Positions 36,601 through 40,791 of a stretch of 40,791 bases of DNA are shown here, piece after piece. The notes under the pieces were generated by a model. That model was not told the DNA's origin and did no database searches. It saw nothing but the letters and a program-made list of their open reading frames with translations. The stretch is from CAIOZW01 sp049317725 (GTDB lineage: Bacteria > Acidobacteriota > Blastocatellia > RBC074): assembly GCA_049317725.1 (NCBI GenBank), contig JBMOHS010000010.1:1-40791 (forward strand), read 5' to 3'. Both the position numbers and the translations under genes were made by a program. The first letter of the stretch is position 1; each line of letters starts with the position of its first letter.

Positions 36601-39600
36601 GACCGCCTGCAGCAGGTAAGTGTAGGCCGTACCATCCTGCGCGGTCGTGTCGGAGAAGCTGCGTGCCGTGGCCGCCAGATCAGGCGTCGTCAGCACGGCA
36701 TAGGCGCCCGTGCCGGCCTTGCGGCTGACCCGGAACCCGTTGACATTGGTGATCTCTTCCGGATCATAGCTCCAAGTGAGATCGATTCTGGTGGCTGAAA
36801 CGACCGTTGCCTGTAGACCCGTCGGGTTGACCGGTGGTTCGGTCAAGGTGGTCACCGTTGCCTCATTGCTGGGTTGCGACTCACCTTCAAACTGGCCCGC
36901 TGTACTCCGGAAGGCGGTAACTCGAAAGGTATAGCTGGTATTGGGCTTGAGGTTGCTGACCACGTGCGTGATCGTTGAGGGAGCGGTGACGGTGCTCGGT
37001 GCCAAGGTACTCAGCAGGGTGAACTCTCCCGCGCCGATTCTTCGATAGACACGGAAGCCCTCCTCGACCCCTGAATTGTCTGTCCAAGTGAGGGTCACCT
37101 GCCGCCCCAGGATCTCACTCACCAGGAGGTTGGTTGGCCTGGATGGCGTTGTCTGGGCCAGCGCCGACGCCTCGTTCGAGGGAGCGGAACTCCCCTGTGA
37201 GTTGTTCGCGCGAACGACATAATAGTAGGTTGTATCGATGGTCAGGCCTGTGTCGAGGTAGCGGGTGACGTTGGCACCCACCGTCCCCACTTCGGTGTAG
37301 GGCCCTCCCTGGGTCGTTGCTCGACGAATGGAGAAACCGGTCTCGGTTGTCGAGTTGTCGGTCCAGGTCAACTCGATCTGAAAAACGGAAGGGATTACCT
37401 GCGTATTGGAGCGATTGATTGCCACCAGATTGGTGGGCGCCGCCGGTGGGTCGAGGAGGGTTGTCGCGCTGGTTGGTCCGACTGCCGCCGAGTCGCCACC
37501 ACTGTTGCGAGCAATGACCCGGACCTGATAGAGCTGGTTCTCGGCCAAATTGGAGATGACCGAGGAGTAGGCCATGCCCGTAGTGGCGCTGGTGGTGCTG
37601 GGCACCGTTGCGGCCAGGATCCAATCACCGCTCGTCCCCTGTCGCTGCTCGACGAGAAACGAGGTCTCATTGGTCGAATTGTCGACCCACCCCACCGTGA
37701 TGCTGCTGATCGAGGTGGCGACAGCCGTGAGGCTGATGGGGGAGGCAGGAGCACTTGGCGGGGTCGTGACGGAGACAGGTCCGGCGGCCGTTGAGCTGAC
37801 GATTCCTCCGCTGTTGGTAGCGCTGACCCGGTATTGATAGCTTGTCGCCTGGACCGCGGTCGTGTCGTTGTAGCTGATCGTTCCTCCAACGGCGCTGGTC
37901 GTCCCACTGACCTGATTGGCGACGAGCGCCCAATCTCCGCTGGGCTCTGTCACCCGACGCTCGATCCGGAAGGCCGTCTCGTTATCGGAGGTGTCCGTCC
38001 ACGAGAGCGCCACCTGCGTCGCCGAGGTGGCCGTTGCCGCCAGTCCGCTCGGTACTGTTGGAGGGGTATCCCGCGTCGTCGCACTCGCTTCTGCGGGTGC
38101 TGAGTCTCCCACAGAGTTGCCAGCACTGACCCGATAGAAGTACTTGGTGTTCCTCGTCAGCCCACTATTGATGAACGAGGTGGTGTTGGCGGGGAGGGTG
38201 TCCAATACACTGAATGCACCGGCGGTTCCATCTGGGTTGGCGAGTGCCCGGGAGATCCGAAAGTTATTCTCGTTAGAGGAGTTGTCGGTCCAGGTCAAAT
38301 CGATCTGGCTGGTGGAGACGACCGTCGCGACCAGCCCACTGGGGGGCGATGGGATCGCCTGGTCCGTCTGCGCTTGCGCGGTCGCTGCCGTCGACTCCAC
38401 CCCCCCACTGAAGGCCGTGACCCGGTAGTCATACGTGGTATTCGGGGTCAGTCCGGTGTTCCCAAAGCTCGTCGTGTTGGGAGGCGTAGTTTGAATCAGC
38501 GTAAACGGGCCACTGCTGCTGAGAGCACGGAAGATGTAGTACCCCTCTTCGTTGGTGGCATTGTCGACCCACGTCAGGTTGATCCGGGTGGACGGGGTTG
38601 TCCCGTCTGTTGTCGCCTGCAGTCCGGTTGGGGCGAGGGGAACGGCGAAGGTCGTCGCTCGAACCTCGTCGGAAGCCGACGACTGTCCCGCTGCATTCGT
38701 CGCAAAGACCTGGTAAAAATAGGTGCGTCCGGGTGTAAGATTTACATTCTGGAAGGTTGTCTGATTGGCACTGAGGGTCGCGAGAACGCTCCAGACGCCC
38801 GTGCTGCTGGTCCGTCGTTCCAGTCTGTATCCCGTCTCAGTTGCCGTGTCATTCCAGGTCAGGTCGATCTGTGTCGCGGATTGAACAATCGCGACCAAAC
38901 CTTCCGGGGCAGTCGGAACCGCCGGTGCCTGTGCCAATCGGTCCAGATTGAGTGCCGCCGCGACCTCGATCCGGGGGTGGACGAGCTGATTTCTCTCATC
39001 GCGGATGGGAACCCCCGTCTGACGCAGCCGGAAGGTGAGGGTCTCGACGCTCTCCTCGGGGAACTTCTGGCGCAGGATGGCCAGTGAACCGGCGACTCGT
39101 GCCGCTGCCAGGGAGGTTCCCCCGAAGCCTGATTGGACACCTCCTGTCTCCTCCGCCTTCGAGGCACCACCTGCTGCCAGTAAGCTCAGCATCCTCGCGT
39201 TGTTGGCACTTGGAGCAACCCGCTCCCGCGATCCGCGTTCCCGACCCAGTTCCCCTTGGTCACGGTCGAGGAAGTCTCGCCCATTGCTCTCGTCGGCAAG
39301 GGTCGCGCTGACGCTGAGCGCACTCGACACACAGGCGGGGGCACTCAAGGCTTCTCCCCTCCCCTCATCCCCGGCGGCGACCACCGTGGCAATTCCCGCG
39401 CTCCGCAAGAGATCGATGGCGGCCTTGATTGCCGGCTCGGAATCGTCACAGTGGGTCGTGTTTGGCCTCCCCCCCAGCCCAAGTGTGACGGCGGCGATCC
39501 GGTGTTCCCCCCGCCAGCGATAGACCTGCTCTAGTGCCGCCATCACGTCCGAGTCATAGGCCACCAGGCAAGCACTACTGCCTTCAGGACAGGCACCGGC

Positions 39601-40569
39601 TTGATTCAACCGCGAAAAGACCTGCAGGGAGAGCAGGGACGCTCCCTGGGCGACCCCGGTTCGTCCAGCGGCCAAGCGGGCGACGGCGGTCCCATGTTCA
39701 CACCCCGCTCCATCGACGCTGCAGGGCCGACCTGACTCCGCTTCCAACGCCATTTCCCGACCAGCGGGGCAGATCGATTGCACGCCCCGACCCGCATCCT
39801 CGGTCGAAAAACACCCCTCAGCCACCACCTTATTGATCAATGCCGGATCTGTTCGGTCGACTCCCGTATCGAGAATCGCGATCGCATACCCCTCACCCGT
39901 ATACTGCCGATCTGACAGGAACTCTTCTCCTCGGCTGAGCAGACTCCGTGGGCCCCTCAGCGGAGAGGTGGTCCGATCCTCCTGAATATCCACCACATCT
40001 GCCGACCTGCGTAACGCTTCCAGTCCGGTTTGATTGACTCGCACGCCGAGGAAAGGGAGATAGGTGTAACGTTTAATGGAGGCTGGATCATAGCCAACCA
40101 GACCCTCGATCAAGGCCTGTTGCACCTCCTGAATCGCCCCCCGCTGGGCCTCGGCCGCCTCCTCTCCCTGGGACTCCCGCGCCACCTCAAAACCAGCTCG
40201 CAGCCGGATCAGAACGGGAATGATCCCTTCCCGACCCACCTTCGCTTCCAGCTCGTCAAAGCGGGACACGGCGGCCGCACTTCGTGCCATCCCTGCAGCC
40301 TCGACCTCCAGTGCTCGAATCGCGATGGTTCGCGCCGTCTCTCTCCCCTCGTTGGCGGCTTGTTCCCCAGCCCCCTCCCCTTTTTTCTCCGTTCTCTCCA
40401 CTTTCAGTGGTCGTTCCGCCTGGATCGCGGCCCGTACCGAGCGTTCGATCCAAGTCCATTCGCCTCCTGTCCACCATCGTGCTCCTCCCAGGAGCACGAC
40501 GAGAAGAATTCCGACGACCTGCCAACAAGTTCGAACTGCGGAGTCATTCATTTTTCGCTTTTGATTCAT
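27661..40569 (-). CDS. Giant secreted subtilase with 36 FN3 and two PPC-like domains
   Basis: This 4302-aa protein has an N-terminal hydrophobic segment (about 14-32, WQVVGILLVVLLGGARWW), a charged region and an I9-type propeptide (about 110-200). An S8 domain follows with D234 (AILDTGVD), H292 (CEHGTAVA) and S486 (GFGGTSLAA). The oxyanion Asn is replaced by Asp (AAGDEG, D401), as known in PC2. From about residue 545 come 31 FN3 domains (typically L(T/S)WTDNS..E..F.(I/V).R), a PPC-like domain, five more FN3 domains, a second PPC-like domain and a short basic tail. The ATG at 40569 has GGAAGG upstream; the frame opens at a TTG at 40632. It is probably cell-surface or extracellular, with the FN3 array acting as a stalk or binding surface. 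No sorting motif is recognised. Confidence 0.85.
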   Translation of the reverse strand: MNQKRKMNDSAVRTCWQVVGILLVVLLGGARWWTGGEWTWIERSVRAAIQAERPLKVERTEKKGEGAGEQAANEGRETARTIAIRALEVEAAGMARSAAAVSRFDELEAKVGREGIIPVLIRLRAGFEVARESQGEEAAEAQRGAIQEVQQALIEGLVGYDPASIKRYTYLPFLGVRVNQTGLEALRRSADVVDIQEDRTTSPLRGPRSLLSRGEEFLSDRQYTGEGYAIAILDTGVDRTDPALINKVVAEGCFSTEDAGRGVQSICPAGREMALEAESGRPCSVDGAGCEHGTAVARLAAGRTGVAQGASLLSLQVFSRLNQAGACPEGSSACLVAYDSDVMAALEQVYRWRGEHRIAAVTLGLGGRPNTTHCDDSEPAIKAAIDLLRSAGIATVVAAGDEGRGEALSAPACVSSALSVSATLADESNGRDFLDRDQGELGRERGSRERVAPSANNARMLSLLAAGGASKAEETGGVQSGFGGTSLAAARVAGSLAILRQKFPEESVETLTFRLRQTGVPIRDERNQLVHPRIEVAAALNLDRLAQAPAVPTAPEGLVAIVQSATQIDLTWNDTATETGYRLERRTSSTGVWSVLATLSANQTTFQNVNLTPGRTYFYQVFATNAAGQSSASDEVRATTFAVPLAPTGLQATTDGTTPSTRINLTWVDNATNEEGYYIFRALSSSGPFTLIQTTPPNTTSFGNTGLTPNTTYDYRVTAFSGGVESTAATAQAQTDQAIPSPPSGLVATVVSTSQIDLTWTDNSSNENNFRISRALANPDGTAGAFSVLDTLPANTTSFINSGLTRNTKYFYRVSAGNSVGDSAPAEASATTRDTPPTVPSGLAATATSATQVALSWTDTSDNETAFRIERRVTEPSGDWALVANQVSGTTSAVGGTISYNDTTAVQATSYQYRVSATNSGGIVSSTAAGPVSVTTPPSAPASPISLTAVATSISSITVGWVDNSTNETSFLVEQRQGTSGDWILAATVPSTTSATTGMAYSSVISNLAENQLYQVRVIARNSGGDSAAVGPTSATTLLDPPAAPTNLVAINRSNTQVIPSVFQIELTWTDNSTTETGFSIRRATTQGGPYTEVGTVGANVTRYLDTGLTIDTTYYYVVRANNSQGSSAPSNEASALAQTTPSRPTNLLVSEILGRQVTLTWTDNSGVEEGFRVYRRIGAGEFTLLSTLAPSTVTAPSTITHVVSNLKPNTSYTFRVTAFRSTAGQFEGESQPSNEATVTTLTEPPVNPTGLQATVVSATRIDLTWSYDPEEITNVNGFRVSRKAGTGAYAVLTTPDLAATARSFSDTTAQDGTAYTYLLQAVNTSGPSPGVEAARTTPLPAPSNLAAAQTSLNIIELTWTDNSTNETSFVVERAPTPTGPFVEKLTPGSNSANDAFNQAEVTRDQLYYYRVRARNTLTTSEPSPVASAMWLSIPLSPTNLTAAPVTAVDPATKIRLSWSDNATNESAFKIERKTDTTDYATVSSSVAVNSQSYVDEGLTEGTRYTYRVAATNVSGDSLTPPTVSAFTRAAAPTGLAVTATAPATLTLNWTDNSTRETGYSVRRSTLEAGPYSEIASLAPNAASYVDSGLTPGTTYFYRVFAVNAGGVSAPTATVSRLVPVAPTAPTGLTATPPAGTTTEIDLSWTDNSNNETSFKVERRPASGGTWALIVTLTSTTSTTTGSPVTHRDTGLLEGQGYAYRVIASNVGGDSTPTAPVTTTTLVSTPAAPSELIAINRSDTQTTPASYQIQLNWTDNSTTETGFSIRRSEMLAGIYKEVGTVNADASQYTDTDTELTDGTTYYYRVVAYNLRGNSPESNVAFATAEATPSKPTILAAVTGLTTAASVTLNWTDNATNEDGFRVYRRVGTSGAFSLVTPPVPPNTDPAPSSTSVTISGLLSGTTYQFEVTAFSSTIGESQPSNRIEVTTSRAVPSAPSGLTARVVSPSIIDLTWTDTSHNEDAFEILRSSTTGAGYAVIETVLANTTSFSNTGLTPETTYFYVVRAKNELGPSVNSDEVSGRTPAAPPVAPSGLVLDIVSSFQLNLRWTDNATNETGYRLQRRVGTGSWEPALSLAANTTTFQDVGLMEGTTYHYRVWAVNANGDSTLLEGSQTMPTLPAAPTGLAASATSASRLTLTWTDNANNETGFRIYRRQGSTGDFALLVTAPPNSAGGSTNYLDTGLTEATSYSYRVSSINTGGESEVSATATATTFSRPATPVLLPLTVLSSTSIKVDWTFSGSGHTEFKVQRANQSGGPFTNLATVGPTILTFTNTGLNPKQTYFYRIIAANTTDESIPSNERSAETADGPPAAPNTLTAVINTTTSIVLTWTNNATNAANFEIQRREGTGNFSLVTTVPVTSTTYTDSGLTPGTTYTYRVRATNTFGVSATAGASDWSNEATVTPPAAPPNVPTSLLAEATTSTTIRLTWTDNSTNETGFQIERKVGTGSFEAPILLPANPTGSVTYVDSGLTSGASYTYRVRAINQAGNSAWSSESSAIPPAGVPAAPTLLSATTTGRSITLSWTDNAIDETGYRVLRSPTGLAGSFVQIVSLGQNAATYLDADLVELTTYYYQVVATNLVGSSTPATGSFTTLLLAPTALSGTVSSFTSLTLTWTDNSAVEDGFRIYRSTTGATGSFTALPNTINANSTTFTDTGLTAGTTYHYQVVTRKGVAESTRSNTVVVTLPTEILAPTGLTAVRAGRSINLTWTDNATDETGYRVLRSPTGLAGSFVTIASLGQNASTYLDANLIELTTYHYRVEATNLFGASAPVTGSFTTLLLAPTALSGTVGSFTSLTLTWTDNSAVEDGFRIYRSTTGATGSFTALPNTINANITTFTDTGLTGGTTYHYQIATRKGSAESTPSNTAVVALPGQPPAPTNLTAVAEQATRVVLTWQYSGTNQTGFRVERRTAGSTIWVQLAEISTPLTRTYADTTTSGGLFYNYRVIAYNEGGSSDPSNESAVTTPALPPAMPTNLTATFTNGNVILTWVDNSDNEIGFRVQRRLTGSANFLTLRGAESLAPNTTSYIDETAAQGRSYEYRVRSESVLNNVTSAWSNAVIITLPVIPPLEPSDLSAVAVSPFQINLAWTDNSNNEDGFQIYRRVGTFGTFAEIASVGSGEARYEDIELQAGTTYFYTVRAFNAGGESEFIGPVFTTTPSASIVAPSLLVATPVSSSQVNLSWRDNSNNETAFRVERRTGTETIWAFVALVPSTTRLQTGVTVTHPVSGLTSGIAYNFRVIATIDAEQSAPSNEATATTTPGLPSTPADFRAQVVSPTSIQLTWTAVTANVTGYRIQRRVGDLGNWNDLIDLPGSSITYTDTTLTTGTTYFYQIAAVNGLILSGYSAPVSATPLNTGGTAPAAPSNLVANAVSPTQVDLVWISGTTNVTGFRIERRAGASPTWETLTTVGAAVRIHSDINLTTGVTYTYRVFALNGQVPSATASNEANATPLSGGITTRPTAPSRMLATALNNSSAEIRWTDTSSNESGFRIYRRQGNSAFQEVGTVGLNVTLWRDEGLIANSTYEYRIVAFNIVGESLASNAESVTIPVSAFSPIENGQSLTRQVGRNGSQYFRIYVPPGVTELEATLVDSTRVELYVLRDRQPTTSVYNCRVLTTSTTRFCRISSPPPSAGDWHIMIRSTSIITETYTVRVSYVGGDIDAALGTPTNLQAQVISNTQIDLSWVDNATGETAYQIQRRTGNGAFENLAQVSGNITIYQDQDLTPGTEYRYVVAAIFPARTSAYSNEASATTTGTAPVVPSAPTLGAATAITATGVTLNWTPGSANHTGFQLQRRLDSSTGEWTTITISDPATISYADTGLTSSTTYRYRIVATNSFGTSPVSNEVTVTTLSLPVPSALTNLVATAVSTSQINLAWSLGGTNQTAFQVERSTGSPGSWQSIAVIPGQFLTSYQDINLATGTTYFYRVFAVNTFGPSPASNIANATTQGTSATPPPTAPTNLTATAVSSTAINLSWTATSVTHTAFLLQRRVGTGDWTTIATPGATATSYSDTGLTAGTTYFYRIQATSPVGPSSFSTEATATTQSSSGGGGSAPPPTPTGLIVTATSNTSAMIRWGASTGATQYRLYRGASSDSTLTLITTVSATSTTPIQYVDAGLIANVTYRYQLEAVNARGTSEPTAIASVTIPVSAFAPIENQETVTRSIGRNGQQFFRVYVPENTTDLVVTMTGDPNVDLLVQLNRQPTINSFNCRATGLQAVGQLRTRTCLIRPVISGDWHIMARSTAITSVTYTLNVLYSTPVETRNQWGSAIGTGAPLPGQDLPQSTLQEKEVLDQDRRRRSRQRPE
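31951..33060 (-). repeat. Recent tandem duplication of a two-FN3 unit (555 bp)
   Basis: Bases 32506-33060 (domains 21-22) and 31951-32505 (domains 23-24) are tandem copies at an exact 555-bp offset. About 98 bp from 32081 is identical to the stretch from 32636, and the protein segments DGFRIYRSTTGATGSF and TALPNTINAN are shared exactly. This is much higher identity than between other domains. Confidence 0.8.
34790..37750 (-). repeat. Older block duplication of three FN3 domains, seven-domain period
   Basis: Domains 5-7 (about 36840-37750) and 12-14 (about 34790-35700) match each other better than their neighbours. INRSNTQ/INRSDTQ, LTWTDNSTTETGFSIRR/LNWTDNSTTETGFSIRR and the GFRVYRR(I/V)G pair recur in order, about 2.05 kb apart. 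Boundaries are approximate. Confidence 0.6.
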
Positions 40570-40791
40570 GTCAACCTTCCGGAAATGGGGTTTTTCCTTG
40601 ACTACAAGGTTCTCTTGAGTGCTTTCCAACAAGGGGAGAGTCGAGTCTGTCGCTGCAATGTCAACTCAATCCCCATTCTGGTTCCTTGCCCTGAGATTGC
40701 TGGGGCCGTCGTGCCCCCTCTGTCAATCGATGTATCAGTTGGTCTTTATTGGTATCAGTCGGTATCAATCGAATTGCTGACGAATTGCTGA
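40570..40791 (-). promoter_or_regulatory. Upstream region of the giant subtilase gene with direct repeats
   Basis: GTATCA(G/A)T recurs at 40732, 40752 and 40762 (spacings 20 and 10 bp, about two turns and one turn of helix). GAATTGCTGA is repeated at 40771-40780 and 40782-40791, where the window ends. TTGACA occurs on the - strand at 40726-40721 and 40664-40659, but neither has a good -10. The phased repeats fit activator or repressor sites. The region is truncated by the window end. Confidence 0.4.

Larger units (their letters stand above)
28140..38934 (-). repeat. FN3 domain array, 36 copies
   Basis: By eye there are 36 FN3 units of about 90-105 aa, giving a DNA period near 280-310 bp. A PPC-like domain (about 29.6-29.95 kb) interrupts the array after domain 31. 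The codons for WTDNS give a recurring DNA word (ttgtcggtcca and variants on the + strand), a likely substrate for recombination. Boundaries are approximate. Confidence 0.8.

Noticed and set aside
27868..40564. Many + strand open frames of 60-265 aa inside the giant gene
   Set aside because: They are antisense shadows created by the GC-rich FN3 repeats and repeat with the same period.
27661..40569. Regular ~300-bp repetition considered as CRISPR or another noncoding array
   Set aside because: The period reflects FN3 protein domains in an open frame; repeats are diverged and there are no spacers.

Overview
The window is GC-rich bacterial chromosome from a Gram-negative organism. An outer membrane is implied by a sedoheptulose-7-phosphate isomerase (gmhA), an LptE-type LPS assembly lipoprotein and an O-antigen-ligase-like protein. 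A VWFA protein of the type common in Acidobacteriota, together with an ECF sigma/anti-sigma/DUF4097 cassette, makes Acidobacteriota my best guess. No rRNA or marker phylogeny is available here, so this is inference. I see no tRNA, rRNA, CRISPR array, insertion sequence or phage module.

Region 1 (1-7.3 kb, mostly + strand) holds housekeeping genes: gmhA and a deoxyhypusine-synthase-like protein, then an operon-like run of inositol-phosphatase family protein, NAD kinase, rhomboid protease and a short family-A DNA polymerase. The polymerase has a 3'-5' exonuclease but no 5' nuclease. One unrecognised gene lies on the - strand. Region 2 (7.3-12.2 kb, - strand) is an envelope and stress cassette read as ECF sigma factor, zinc-type anti-sigma factor, DUF4097 protein, O-antigen-ligase-like protein with an inserted PDZ domain, and VWFA protein. 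Region 3 (12.6-16.7 kb) holds a lone radical SAM/SPASM-like enzyme (+ strand) facing a - strand run of sigma-70 family factor, lptE, holA and a DUF1573 protein.

Region 4 (17.4-40.6 kb) is dominated by three very large predicted exported proteins. The first is a reprolysin-like metallopeptidase with eight Cys-containing C-terminal repeats. The second is a 1037-aa subtilase homologue that has lost its catalytic residues. The third is a 4302-aa subtilase with an intact triad followed by 36 fibronectin type III domains and two PPC-like domains. A metZ-rhodanese pair sits between the metallopeptidase and the subtilase pair.

The most unusual observation is in the DUF1573 gene. The reading frame is intact from signal peptide to C-terminus except for one TGA, which falls exactly on the first Cys of the family's S-C-G-C motif. 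The TGA lies in the loop of a 7-bp hairpin, and a second perfect hairpin with a GGUC loop follows about 32 nt downstream. Selenocysteine recoding is a testable explanation; a nonsense mutation or sequencing error is the alternative. Other leads are the catalytically dead protease beside its active paralogue, recent multi-domain duplications inside the FN3 array, the PDZ insertion in the O-antigen-ligase-like protein, the natural Tyr in polymerase motif B, and a tight G-quadruplex motif in front of lptE.
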